64,000 bases of DNA, from the NCBI RefSeq assembly GCF_001467955.1, contig NZ_LNYR01000012.1, positions 308,868 to 372,867 on the forward strand, in the 5' to 3' direction. A model generated the notes under the pieces. The model saw nothing but the letters and a program-made list of their open reading frames with translations. It had not been told where the DNA came from and made no database searches. A program made the position numbers and the translations under genes. This document shows, one piece after another, positions 27,388-37,300 of the stretch. Numbering within the stretch: position 1 is the first letter of the stretch; each line of letters opens with the position of its first letter. This DNA comes from Legionella quateirensis (lineage in GTDB: Bacteria > Pseudomonadota > Gammaproteobacteria > Legionellales > Legionellaceae).

Positions 27388-28092
27388 TTACCCTGTTGAA
27401 ATTAAATCACACCCTGGATTATTACATTTAAGTCCTGATAAAAGTTCGACTACCTGAGCAATTTGTTGTTTATTATCTCCCTTGACAATAGTATTGACCC
27501 GGCCATAAAGTGTTGTGTTTAAACGGCATTTAATGTGTTGTACCAATTCAGAATTACATGAGGTTGAAAAATAGTATCGGTTTGTAGAGTATGTATTGAT
27601 ATGATTCTTTTTTAAAAGCGTACCAAACGGAATATTTGAATGGATGATATCTCGGATAAACTGCTGTGGTAATTCCCTATAAAATATGGTTATAAACGCC
27701 AGCTCTACAATGAGATCTTCCTTCATATTCTGAGCCAGTTTTGCGTCATCTCGCTCTTTAACAGGATCCAGGAGCATGGAAATGACGCGAGAATAAGTAT
27801 GTTCATTTGAATTTTGGTGTGTATGAATCACTCGAATGATTGCAGTCCTTTTATAATAATTCTCAATGGCTGGAGTTAATAATTGTTGTGTCAGTAAATA
27901 GTCATAAGGTTCTGGTAAGTTTATTTGATTAACGGGGTGACTTGTCCATTTACTGGTATTCAAAAGCGTAGTTAATTGATTCAATCTTTGCTGAATTATG
28001 TTCGCTTTCAAGCTCTCAGAAGATGCGTACACAAAATGCACTATACTATTAATCAATAAAGTAATTAGAAGAAAAATAATCCGTCGCCCCAT
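27388..28092 (-). CDS. Secreted protein with chorismate-lyase-like (UbiC/DUF98) pattern
   Basis: 234 aa with a clear signal peptide (RRIIFLLITLLINSIVHFVYA). The rest follows the UbiC/DUF98 layout: YDYLLTQQLLTPAIENYY (compare LLTDGSMT-type start), an Arg-containing strand (AIIRVIHTH), VELAFITIFYRELPQQFI, then IPFGTLLKKNHINTYS (compare PLGRxL) and a late YGRVNTIVKG strand. UbiC removes pyruvate from chorismate in the cytoplasm, so an exported version suggests another job. There are Cys residues near the C terminus (CNSEL, IKCRL, LKCNNPGCD) that could form disulfides. The fold assignment rests on pattern similarity only. Confidence 0.55.
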   Translation of the reverse strand: MGRRIIFLLITLLINSIVHFVYASSESLKANIIQQRLNQLTTLLNTSKWTSHPVNQINLPEPYDYLLTQQLLTPAIENYYKRTAIIRVIHTHQNSNEHTYSRVISMLLDPVKERDDAKLAQNMKEDLIVELAFITIFYRELPQQFIRDIIHSNIPFGTLLKKNHINTYSTNRYYFSTSCNSELVQHIKCRLNTTLYGRVNTIVKGDNKQQIAQVVELLSGLKCNNPGCDLISTG

Positions 28093-28255
28093 CCTATTTC
28101 CTTTTTTCCTGTAAAGTAGACCTCAGTTCGGATGTATTGAATCAGATAACTAAAGGATTCTCAACAACACCAGAAAACGTCATCGATCTCATCTAAGTGG
28201 TACGGTGCCCTAATCTGGAGATCCTTCACTACGTTCAGGATGACGAAATCTAACC

Positions 28256-28660
28256 GTCATCCCGAGTGTAACGAGGGATCTCCTGAATGTGGTACGGTGC
28301 TCGCATCTGGAGATCATTCACTGCGTTCAGGATAACCGTCATCCCGAGTGTAACGAGGGATCTCCTGAATGTGGTACGGTGCTCACATCCGGAGATCCTT
28401 CACTGCGTTCAGGATGACCGTCATCCCGAGTGTAACGAGGGATCTCTTAAATATGGTGCGGTGTCCGCATCTGGAGATCCTTCACTGCGTTCAGGATGAC
28501 CGTCATCCCGAGTGTAACGAGGGATCTCCTGAATGTGGTACGGTGCTCACATCCGGAGATCCTTCACTGCGTTCAGGATAACCGTCATCCCGACTGTAAC
28601 GAGGGATCTCCTGAATGTGGTACGGTGCCCTCTTCACTACGCTCAGGATGACGAAATTTC
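28256..28660. repeat. Tandem array of palindromic repeat family A, 82-bp period
   Basis: GTCATCCCGAGTGTAACGAG starts at 28256, 28338, 28420, 28502 and 28584: a fixed period of 82 bp. Each unit has the left arm (GTCATCCCGAGTG...GGGATCTCC), a spacer (TGAATGTGGTACGGTGCTC) and the right arm (GGAGATCCTTCACTGCGTT then CAGGATGAC). A part unit (from about 28190, GGTACGGTGCCCTAATCTGG) leads in, and a truncated right arm ends near 28655. The remaining 28093-28758 sequence has no gene. Confidence 0.95.
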
Positions 28661-28758
28661 TGCGGTCATTTAAAAGATAGTTTTTTTGAATTGCCTGTTC
28701 TGTTTTTTTAGTTCATATTAGTTTTTATTTAAAAATACTCATTTTTATAGGATATTGA

Positions 28759-29694
28759 ATGACCCCTACTGTTTATCTAACCAATCAATTTATTAAACCG
28801 ATTATTCCCCTGTTACTTCCCGAGTGGCATATTATATCAGGATGGGATTCAAATTCTGATTACGATAAATTACAGGTTTCAGCTTTAGCAACCACAGTGT
28901 GGGATCGTATTGATGAACCCTATTTATCCCAATTCCCCAATTTAAAGTTAATCAGCCATCTGGGAATAGGTACTGATAACATTAACAAGCACTATCTGAA
29001 AGAACACCATATTTCACTATTATCACAACCCAATGCGGGTGTTCATGATACAGCGGAACTAGCACTCACATTAATGTTGACTCTTGCTCGAAGGATTTTA
29101 GCTAACGATCGTTATACCCGCGAAAATCATTGGGTTGAGAATACACCCAAATTTCTTGGAAACCATTTGTCGGGAAAACAACTAGGACTGGTTGGATTAG
29201 GCCAAATTGGATTAACCATAGCTAAATTTGCTGATGCACTGAACATGAATATTTCATACACTGCACGTAGTAGAAAAGTTTGTTCTTATCATTACTGTCC
29301 GGATATTAAAACACTCGCGAGTAACAGTGACTTTCTTATTATCTGCTGTTCAGCTAATGCAGAATCGAATCATCTGGTTGATAAAACGGTTTTGGAACTT
29401 TTAGGTCCCTGCGGATATCTTATTAATGTCGCCAGAGGAAGTATAGTCGATCAAAACGCGCTTATTGATGCTTTGACCAACAAAGTTATTGCAGGAGCTG
29501 GTTTGGATGTATACAGTAATGAGCCTGAAGTACCTCTAAAGTTGCGGCAACTGGATAACGTGGTCTTATCACCACACATGGGGAGTTCTACTCGAGAAAA
29601 TTTAGACAGTATGTTTAAATTGCAGGCTCAACAGTTAAATAACTATATGGAGAGTTTGTTCCCTCATTTAAAAACTATAGAGAACCCTGTTTGA
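28759..29694 (+). CDS. D-isomer-specific 2-hydroxyacid dehydrogenase
   Basis: 311 aa NAD(P)-dependent oxidoreductase of the glyoxylate/phosphoglycerate dehydrogenase type. It has ISHLGIGTDNI near the substrate site, the Rossmann motif GLVGLGQIGLTIAKFA, NVARGSIVDQNALIDAL with the catalytic Arg, NEPEVP with the Glu and LSPHMGSST with the His. All three catalytic residues are present. It is shorter than SerA and has no ACT domain, so a glyoxylate or hydroxypyruvate reductase role is more likely than phosphoglycerate dehydrogenase; substrate not determined. AGGA precedes the ATG. The methyltransferase gene follows 37 bases later. Confidence 0.9.
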   Translation: MTPTVYLTNQFIKPIIPLLLPEWHIISGWDSNSDYDKLQVSALATTVWDRIDEPYLSQFPNLKLISHLGIGTDNINKHYLKEHHISLLSQPNAGVHDTAELALTLMLTLARRILANDRYTRENHWVENTPKFLGNHLSGKQLGLVGLGQIGLTIAKFADALNMNISYTARSRKVCSYHYCPDIKTLASNSDFLIICCSANAESNHLVDKTVLELLGPCGYLINVARGSIVDQNALIDALTNKVIAGAGLDVYSNEPEVPLKLRQLDNVVLSPHMGSSTRENLDSMFKLQAQQLNNYMESLFPHLKTIENPV

Positions 29695-29731
29695 AATTAA
29701 TGAATAATTGACTCAGAAATAAAGGACTATT

Positions 29732-30529
29732 ATGACAGCGACTTACATTCTAAATACCAACGACAGAGCAAGAGAGCGTCTTTCGTTACAGCATCAACTC
29801 TATGCTCAAAGCAGCAAAAGCCTGATTCAGGAAGCAGGAATCAAAAAAGGTATGAGTGGCCTTGAAATTGGTTGTGGTTCAGGTACGATGACTCTTGAAC
29901 TGGCCAAACTTATTGGGCTTGATGGTTCTCTTCTCGCGATTGATTTAAGTCAATCACAACTGGAACATGTACAGAATATAACCAGCGATTACAGTACGAT
30001 ACGATTCAAGTTATGGGATGTAAATCATATTTCAGACCTTGGTGAGCAATTTGATTTTATTTACTGCCGCATGGTTCTTCATCATGTTGCTGATGCCCAT
30101 TCTGTAATTCAACAAATGAGCCGTTGCCTTAAGCCAGGTGGCATGATCATTTGTGAAGAGCCATCCATATTTGATTCAACTTTTTGCTACCCTCCCTCTA
30201 AATCATATGAGCAGTTCACTCAATGGGTCAGAGCCTGTTTTGCCAAGAATAAACGTGACTTCGAAATTGCACATCGCCTCGAACAAGAGTTTGCATCATG
30301 TACTCTTAATGTCACTCATCATTCTTTATATCAGCCGGTTCTACGGACAGCTCAAGAAAAACTAATCTACTCAATGGCATTACATGATCTGACACCTCAA
30401 CTCATCAATTTGCACATCGCGACACAGGCTGAGATTGATTTATTATCTCATGAACTAATAGATTTGGCAGAATCAGGGAATACCATGACCTGGATTCGGA
30501 TGCATAAAGTTATCGCTAAATTACAGTAA
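29732..30529 (+). CDS. Class I SAM-dependent methyltransferase
   Basis: 265 aa. SAM-binding motif I is GLEIGCGSGTMTLELAKL (about 45-62), followed by LLAIDLSQSQLEHVQ (acidic loop), FDFIYCRMVLHHVADAH (motif with the catalytic-side HH) and LKPGGMIICEEP. It is typical of Methyltransf_11/25 small-molecule methylases; the acceptor is unknown. AAGGA stands eight bases before the ATG. Probably co-transcribed with the dehydrogenase upstream. Confidence 0.88.
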   Translation: MTATYILNTNDRARERLSLQHQLYAQSSKSLIQEAGIKKGMSGLEIGCGSGTMTLELAKLIGLDGSLLAIDLSQSQLEHVQNITSDYSTIRFKLWDVNHISDLGEQFDFIYCRMVLHHVADAHSVIQQMSRCLKPGGMIICEEPSIFDSTFCYPPSKSYEQFTQWVRACFAKNKRDFEIAHRLEQEFASCTLNVTHHSLYQPVLRTAQEKLIYSMALHDLTPQLINLHIATQAEIDLLSHELIDLAESGNTMTWIRMHKVIAKLQ

Positions 30530-30575
30530 TCTTGGTACTAATAAGGATAATTATCTATAGTTCGGTTTAAATTTT

Positions 30576-30660
30576 CGTCTTTGCGCACGAAGACAAGCAA
30601 TCCCAAAAGGAGCTGTATTGGATGGGTGTTCTGGATTGCTTCTCGTCGTTCGCTAAGATA
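30576..30660. repeat. Palindromic intergenic repeat family B (single copy)
   Basis: CGTCTTTGCGCACGAAGAC-AAGCAATCC at the left and GGATTGCTTCTCGTCG-TTCGCTAAGA at the right form an imperfect inverted repeat with a spacer of about 25 bases. It is related to the copies at 33415-33502 and 63913-63997 and lies between two convergent genes. The rest of 30530-30797 shows nothing. Confidence 0.75.
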
Positions 30661-30797
30661 TGTTTTAATATGGCCATCTGGATTTAAACAAATACAATTA
30701 TGGACTTATAAACTATCAGGGTATTACTAAGCCCACAGCCCCAACGGATCGAGGTGAAATTGATAAACCACTCCATAGTATCCCTGGAATGAAGTAT

Positions 30798-31370
30798 TTA
30801 CCCAGTTAAATCCTGATTTCGTCTATCAACAAAATTCGTCACCAGTTTCCTTGCTCTATAAATTCTCGACCTGACTGTTCCAATAGGACATTGTAATTCT
30901 TGGGCAATATTCTCATAGGTAAGGCCTTCAAAAATATGCATACCATAACAAAGTCGTAATTCCTCTGATAATCTCGAAATTGCTGACTCTATCTGATCTG
31001 TAAATTCCATATTAATTAACTGATGCTCAGGTGAGTTATAAAACGAGGAATATTGCTCATCAACAAAATGAGCTTCTGAATCCAAACGTACACTGATTGA
31101 ACGGTAATAATTTTTAATCGTATTTTGTGTGATTTTATATAACCACGTAGAAAATTGACTTTTTTCTTTAAAAAAATGCAAATTACGGTACACCTTAAGC
31201 AATACTTCCTGAGTTAAGTCTTTAGCATAAGCTTGATCGTTAATATAAAAATATATTATTCGTTGAACTTTATGATCGTATCGTTCAAGCAATTTATTGT
31301 ATGCAACGGAATTACCACCTCTAGCCAGTTCAACTAAATACTCATCAGTATCTGATCCGTCTCTATTCAT
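30798..31370 (-). CDS. RNA polymerase ECF sigma factor, RpoE-like
   Basis: 190 aa. Region 2 is intact: AYAKDLTQEVLLKVYRNLHF, FSTWLYKITQNTIKNYYR. A linker rich in charged residues follows, then region 4: LCYGMHIFEGLTYENIAQ ELQCPIGTVRSRIYRARKLV with the helix-turn-helix. It matches the envelope-stress RpoE/AlgU group. No anti-sigma gene (rseA/mucA type) lies next to it in either direction. The upstream neighbours are ygfX and sdhE, about 100 bases away. Confidence 0.92.
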   Translation of the reverse strand: MNRDGSDTDEYLVELARGGNSVAYNKLLERYDHKVQRIIYFYINDQAYAKDLTQEVLLKVYRNLHFFKEKSQFSTWLYKITQNTIKNYYRSISVRLDSEAHFVDEQYSSFYNSPEHQLINMEFTDQIESAISRLSEELRLCYGMHIFEGLTYENIAQELQCPIGTVRSRIYRARKLVTNFVDRRNQDLTG

Positions 31371-31472
31371 AACGTCCTCTTTAGTCCATTATTGGTTGCT
31401 GCTTATCATGAAAGATAGTAACAGTACAACTCGAGATTGGAGCATTTTGCATACATTATGTATAATTATATA

Positions 31473-31889
31473 CTATCTATTTGAAGATAAAAGGTGAAGT
31501 TGTCGCACTTGATGGTCCGAAAGCTGATCATTAAAGAGTACTAATAATTTTTTTTTATCCGGAGTGCATAGCTGAAGGAGGTGAAACACAGTGTTATGAA
31601 CAATAATTCGGAGATTATCACAGTCCTGTGTTGAGCCATTTCGCATCGTTACAAACCATTGTTTATTGCGATAAGACATCTCATCAATGAAGAAACATGG
31701 ATTTTGGTTCTTAAATTCCAGCCTCATACATACAGTAAGTGCTGTAATCAAAACCAGCTTAATCAGAATAAACACGGACGAATAACTAATAAGAGCCACA
31801 GTGAGCAGGTATAATACTAAAATCAAACGAAAATATACCTTTGATTTAGCAGGCTTAAGTATTATTTCTGATAATAGTGACAATTTCAT
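31473..31889 (-). CDS. ygfX: YgfX-like inner-membrane protein
   Basis: 138 aa with two adjacent membrane helices (about 20-56: YFRLILVLYLLTVALISYSS, VFILIKLVLITALTVCM) followed by a small cytosolic beta domain (WFVTMRNGSTQ, LVLFNDQLSDHQVRQLHLL). This is the layout of E. coli YgfX/CptA, encoded next to sdhE there too. Sequence similarity is low, so the name rests on topology plus synteny. Its start overlaps the end of sdhE by 35 bases. Confidence 0.7.
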   Translation of the reverse strand: MKLSLLSEIILKPAKSKVYFRLILVLYLLTVALISYSSVFILIKLVLITALTVCMRLEFKNQNPCFFIDEMSYRNKQWFVTMRNGSTQDCDNLRIIVHNTVFHLLQLCTPDKKKLLVLFNDQLSDHQVRQLHLLSSNR

Positions 31890-32100
31890 TCAGCTCAGTA
31901 TCTTCTGGTTTTGTATGCCCCATTAACCACGAAAACAACTCAGGATCCGTACAACTTAATAACAAATCAAAGGATTTGAGTTCATTCTCATTTAAAAGCT
32001 CTAAACCATGTTCCAAAAATCGTTGCAGGATAAGATCCAACTCGAGCATACCACGTCGGCAATGCCACGTGATCCTGGCCTTTTCTCGTACATCTAGCAT
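31855..32100 (-). CDS. sdhE: Succinate dehydrogenase flavinylation factor SdhE
   Basis: 81 aa with the family signature RGMLELDLIL and the helical DPELFSWLMG segment near the C terminus. SdhE promotes covalent attachment of FAD to SdhA. The gene stands divergently from ygfZ and overlaps ygfX, the same arrangement as in enterobacteria. Confidence 0.93.
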   Translation of the reverse strand: MLDVREKARITWHCRRGMLELDLILQRFLEHGLELLNENELKSFDLLLSCTDPELFSWLMGHTKPEDTELNEIVTIIRNNT

Positions 32101-32238
32101 GAATCATCTCAAAATTAGTGTGTCATAGTTATTTTATCATTATTGAATCATAAGATAATAAAATCTTAAACTCTAAAATGACTCTAAAATCATCCGTGCT
32201 GATGATACACTAGTCAAATTATAAACGGAAACATTGAT

Positions 32239-33225
32239 ATGACCATGAACATACACCAGGAACATACTATTAACTCCAGAACGTTAACAACACTTGATAC
32301 GAAAACTGTTGAATTCAAACCTGATCCACTCAAAAACTATCTTTTTGATTTATCCTATCTTGGTATAATCGGAGTAGATGGCGAGAAAGCTGTTGACTTT
32401 CTTCAAGGTCAATTGACCTGCGATTTGGCAGCTGTATCGGATATACAAATGGTCCAAGGAGCTCAATGCAATTTGAAAGGCCGTATCCTTTCACTTCTGG
32501 ATGTCATCAACTGGAAAGGAATAAAATTAGTTCTTCCCAAGGATTTGATTGAGGCTACCGTCAATTCACTCACTAAAGCGGCTCTGCTATCTAAAGTGAC
32601 TTTACAAGAGTGTTCTGAATTTAGTGTTTTAGGATTTTATTTGCAAAATTCTAAAGATATTTTACCTGATACCACGTTCTTTTCACCTGATGTTTATGCT
32701 CTTTCGTTTAGTTCCAATTATTGTTATTACCATTTAGGTAATGGATTTTACATTTTTATAGTACCTCAAAATGAATTTAAAAGATGTTCTGAATTGTTTA
32801 AAGAACACAATCAATATTTAGGCTCTTTACCTTGGCATACACTGAGACTAATGCAAAAACAAATCGATATTTATCCAGAATCCCGAGGGTTATTTCTACC
32901 CCATAGACTCGGTTTACATGAAACGAAATACATTAGTTTTAACAAAGGGTGCTATAAAGGACAAGAAATTATAGCAAGAACACAGTACAGAGCGACAATA
33001 AAACATGAATTAAAAATTTTTGTTATTGATGTAAAACATGATCTGTATTCAGGTCAAAAACTATTTAAATGCAATGAAGAATTAGAAGTTGGTGAATTAA
33101 TTGATTATTCAAGAGTAGGCAATAATCGATTTCTGATTGCCGTAAGCCTGCTTAAAGAACCAATTACATCTGCTCGATTTGAAGGACATAACGACAAGGT
33201 TGTCCTTGAAATACCTGTTCTCTAA
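32239..33225 (+). CDS. ygfZ: Folate-binding protein YgfZ
   Basis: 328 aa, GcvT-like fold. It has DLSYLGIIGVDGEKAVDFLQ GQLTCDL near the N terminus and the YgfZ motif KGCYKGQEIIAR with its conserved Cys (about residue 237). The protein uses folate to support Fe-S enzymes and tRNA modification. It is divergent from sdhE, a conserved context. An internal Met (MNIHQEH) two codons in is an equal start. Confidence 0.9.
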   Translation: MTMNIHQEHTINSRTLTTLDTKTVEFKPDPLKNYLFDLSYLGIIGVDGEKAVDFLQGQLTCDLAAVSDIQMVQGAQCNLKGRILSLLDVINWKGIKLVLPKDLIEATVNSLTKAALLSKVTLQECSEFSVLGFYLQNSKDILPDTTFFSPDVYALSFSSNYCYYHLGNGFYIFIVPQNEFKRCSELFKEHNQYLGSLPWHTLRLMQKQIDIYPESRGLFLPHRLGLHETKYISFNKGCYKGQEIIARTQYRATIKHELKIFVIDVKHDLYSGQKLFKCNEELEVGELIDYSRVGNNRFLIAVSLLKEPITSARFEGHNDKVVLEIPVL

Positions 33226-33309
33226 TTATGTATAGAGATAATTAAATTGATTAATTTGAGTTTGGGTACTAACGTCAGTGAAAGCCTCGTAAATGAGGGT
33301 TCTTTCACA

Positions 33310-33630
33310 GTACGGCCCAAAATAACATCATCCGGAACGAAGTGCTGAGGGATCCCATCATCATTTACAACATCAAAAATGTATTTATTGGGGTCTCGAT
33401 GATAAATTAAAGCCCGTCCTTGCGAGCAAGGTGAAGCAATCCACAGCGGAGTCTTATTGAAACTGTATTCTGGAATACTTCACTTCGTTCGTAAAGACGA
33501 AAGTTTATACTGAAAAGTAGATAATTATCCTCGAAATAATTATAAGGGGATACATCGGAACGAAGTGAATGAACTCCAAATGCAGGCACCATGCCTATTT
33601 CAGGAGATCTTTCACTTCGTTAGAGATACT
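33310..33630. repeat. Mixed cluster of decayed palindromic repeats (families A and B)
   Basis: A worn family A half lies at 33325-33355 (CATCATCCGGAACGAAGTG...GGGATCCC). A family B copy spans 33415-33502 (CGTCCTTGCGAGCAAGGTG...CTTCGTTCGTAAAGACG). A second family A copy is at 33551-33630 (CATCGGAACGAAGTG...GCACCATGCC...GGAGATCTTTCACTTCGTT). They fill the 500-base gap between the convergent ygfZ and cytochrome b561 genes, which otherwise holds no gene. Confidence 0.8.
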
Positions 33631-33731
33631 TCTTATGGACTTATTGAGCAATACGCCTGTTTTATTCAGCTCTCTCGGGTTTAATACGCTTTACACTGAA
33701 ACAAAAAAAACCAGTTTTTCAATTGCAAAGT

Positions 33732-34280
33732 TTATCGTTTTTGTCCAGGCAGCATGCGTTTTAATACATTGTTTTTGTCAATAAAATGATGTTTCAAAGC
33801 ACCAATGACATGCAGGCAAATAAATACAATGATAATCCATGCAATAACCTCATGTGACTCTTCCATTAACTCAGCCAACGATTTGTCGGGGGTTATCCAG
33901 GGCAATGGCATTTTAAATAAGCCGAAGTAAGTGGGAACGCGATCAGCAGCGACAGACATAATCCAGCCACTCATGGGCATAATAAGTAAAAGAACATAAA
34001 AACTATATTGTACAAAACGCGATAATGCCTTTTCCCAAGGTTTAACTGATTCAGGTAAAGAGGGTTTTCCTTTGGCATGAACCCAGATAAAACGCAAGAG
34101 CATCAAAAACAATAAGGTAATACCTGTCGATTTATGCAACATATATGCAGTGCCCTGGTACTGCTCAGGAATCTCATCAAGAAAAAATCCCATGAACAAC
34201 ATTCCTATAACAGTCAGAGCTATAACCCAATGAAACCATTTGGATATGGAAGAATATCCCGCATCAATTTTGTTTTCCAC
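33732..34280 (-). CDS. Cytochrome b561
   Basis: 182 aa, four transmembrane helices with the haem-ligand histidines of the bacterial b561 (CybB) family: KWFHWVIALTVIGM, YMLHKSTGITLLFLML, and SHEVIAWIIIVFICLHVIGA followed by LKHHFID. It sits in the inner membrane and moves electrons from quinol; CybB-type proteins act as superoxide:ubiquinone oxidoreductases. It lies downstream of the glutamate dehydrogenase gene, past a terminator-like hairpin. Confidence 0.92.
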   Translation of the reverse strand: MENKIDAGYSSISKWFHWVIALTVIGMLFMGFFLDEIPEQYQGTAYMLHKSTGITLLFLMLLRFIWVHAKGKPSLPESVKPWEKALSRFVQYSFYVLLLIMPMSGWIMSVAADRVPTYFGLFKMPLPWITPDKSLAELMEESHEVIAWIIIVFICLHVIGALKHHFIDKNNVLKRMLPGQKR

Positions 34281-34324
34281 TTAATCACTCCTTGAACTAC
34301 CAATTGAATCAATCACATCACCAT

Positions 34325-34367
34325 TAAAATCCCATGTTATCACTTAAACGTCAATAACATGGGATGA
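34325..34367 (-). terminator. Probable terminator after the giant glutamate dehydrogenase gene
   Basis: Perfect 12-base inverted repeat: ATCCCATGTTAT (34329-34340) and ATAACATGGGAT (34354-34365). On the minus strand the hairpin is followed by a short TTTTAA run, fitting termination of the gene that stops at 34375. Confidence 0.65.
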
Positions 34368-34374
34368 CACTTGA

Positions 34375-37300
34375 TTAATAAACATCCTCTGGTTTTGCAT
34401 AAGATTGTAAGGTGGTCTGTGTTAAATCCAGCAACTCCCTTATTGCAACAAAGAACATCGTGTAATTTAAAGCAGTACTGGATTTTAAATCAGTCAGGAT
34501 AAAACGCCATCGCTCGATTAAACCAACATGAGCATCCCCCCAAGACTCCAATCTGGCTTTAAGATCATTATTTTTAGATTGAAAACTCATTAATCCTGAA
34601 GTTAACTGACGTTGCTGCCAATCCAAATCATCACGTAAGGCCTCTCTGGATAATGACTCCCAATGATTTTCAGTTGGATGAATAATCACTTGTGTTCTAA
34701 TCCAGGATAAATCAAGGAATTCACCTATACCAAAGTAAATTTCAGCAACCTGAGCAATTTTCATCTTCTTAATGTTTGCCAGTTCAATAATATCAGTAGC
34801 CGCAAATAATCCACGCGTTACCGTTAATTCATGTGCCAAGGCAGGTGGAATTCCATCACGGATCCGTTCTTCATACTGCTCTTCATATTGGGCTCGGCCA
34901 TGCTCACCAAACACAGCGGGCATTGATTTCTTAAATTCTACAACCCCTTTAGAATACAGTTTGATTGCATGACTCACATCTAATGTTCTTCGTTGGTTGC
35001 GTAAAAACCATCGCGTAACTCTTCTTGAAAGTCGGACATAAAGCATCATCATGTCAATCTGTTGTTGCGCGCTGATCTTGGTACCTAACTCTTCAATTTG
35101 TTTCCAGATGGACTCTAAATCAAGAACAGTACGAGCGATCATATAGGCTCTGACTATAGCAGAAACTGGCGCGCCAGTTTCATCTTGCAGCCTGTAAACA
35201 TAAGTGAAGCCCATTTCATTAACGATAATATTGCTTAATCGTGTAGCAATAATTTCTCGTCTCAGTGGGTGATCCTGCATTTGTTTACTGAAACGTTCCT
35301 GTAATGGCTTTGGAAATGAATTAATAAGTACTTCATTCATATAGCTTTCTTCAGGCACATCAGATGCAAGAATTTGTTCTTTTAATAGGGTTTTGCTATA
35401 GCACATCAATACAGCAATACCAGGTCTACCCAGTCCTTGCCCCATCAATTTACGTTCCAGCAATGCCTTATCATCAGGTAAAAACTCAAGATTACGGTCT
35501 AATTTTCCTGTTCTCTCGAGTTCATTAATATAACGCGATTGTAACTCCAATGAACGCAATGCCTGTGATGCGGATAAACTAATGGCACGTGTTTGTAAAA
35601 AGTTATCTCTGAGTACTAATTTAGACACTTCTTCCGTCATTTCGCTTAATAACTCATTCCTTTGCTTGGGCGTTAAATCTCCTGCAGCTACGATAGTATT
35701 AAGTAAAATTTTAATATTAACTTCTTTATCAGAGCAGTTAACTCCACCCGAATTATCAATAAAATCAGTATAAACCATTCCACCTTGGAGAGTATATTCT
35801 ACTCGAGCCAGTTGGGTCAGTCCTAAATTACCGCCCTCACCAATTACCTTGCAACGCAATTGTTTGGCATTAACACGAGTTGAGTCATTAGTTCTATCGC
35901 CAACGCTGGCATTCGACTCCAGACTTGATTTGACATAAGTTCCTATACCACCACTCCAAAGTAAATCAACTTTAGCTTTTAAAATTGTTTTAATTAACTC
36001 ATTAGGCTCAATTTCAGTGTGTTTGATGCCAAAAACTTTTTGCATTTCAGGGCTAACCGGAATTGATTTTGCGCTGCGATTGAATACGCCTCCACCTTTT
36101 GAAATCAACTTTTTATCATAATCGGTCCAATTTGATCGTGGTAAGTTAAATAATCGTTTTCGTTCTTCATAGCTCAATGCCGCATCTGGATTAGGATCAA
36201 TAAAAATATGAATATGATTGAAGGCACCCACTAACTTGATGTGTTTCGATAACAACATACCATTACCAAATACATCGCCGGCCATATCGCCAATTCCAAC
36301 AACGGTAAAATCATTATTGTGAATATCAATATCCAGTTCATAGAAATGACGTTTAACTGATTCCCAGGCGCCTTTTGCTGTAATCCCCATTTTTTTATGG
36401 TCATATCCGATGGATCCACCTGAGGCAAAAGCGTCTCCCAGCCAAAAACCATATTCCAGGGAAATTGAGTTTGCAATATCCGAAAACGTTGCTGTCCCTT
36501 TATCAGCTGCAACGACAAGATAAGGATCATCCTCATCATAAAAAACGACGTTTTGAGGTTTAACGATATGGCCGTCTTTATAATTATCAGTAATATCCAA
36601 TAATCCTCTGATAAACAGTTGATAACAACTGATGCCTTCAGCCATAATTTCTTCACGAGTACCATTAGCTGGTAAATGCTTTGGTACAAAACCGCCTTTA
36701 GCGCCACTTGGAACGATGACCGAATTTTTAACCTGTTGAGCTTTCATCAAGCCAAGAATTTCCGTACGGAAATCTTCTCTGCGATCCGACCAACGTAACC
36801 CTCCTCGAGCCACTTTGCCGCATCGTAAATGTACCCCTTCAAAACGTGGCGAATAAACAAATATCTCAAACATTGGATGAGGTTTAGGTACACCTGGAAT
36901 CATCTTGCTGTTTAATTTAATTGATATATAACTTTTGGGTTTGCCATTGGAATCTACTTGATAAAAGTTAGTACGAAGAGTGGCATTAATTGCCTGCACG
37001 TATTGTCTGATAATTTTGTCTTCATCAAGATTGGAGACACTATCAAGATCATTTAATATTTCAGCCATTAAATCATTAAAACGTGATTCTCTTTTACTAT
37101 GTTCTAAAGGATTACAGCGAATTTCAAACAACCGTACCAATTTTTTCGCGATTTTTACATTATTATTTAACGCCGTTTCCATATACTCCTGGCTGAATGT
37201 AAAACCAATCTGCTTAAAGTATTTTGCAAAAGTTCTTAGAATCGCAACTTCACGCCAATCAAGCCCTGCTGATAAAACCAGTTGATTAAATCCATCATTC

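Noticed and set aside
28287..28581. Two overlapping 70-residue ORFs starting MWYGA
   Set aside because: They are read-through of the 82-bp tandem repeat, whose unit length is not a multiple of three; no ribosome binding site.
28256..28660. CRISPR array
   Set aside because: Repeat and spacer are both constant between units, the period is the same for whole units, units are palindromic over 28 bases, and no cas gene is present.
36231..36707. 158-residue minus-strand ORF
   Set aside because: Frame shadow inside the glutamate dehydrogenase gene on the same strand; no start signal or family.
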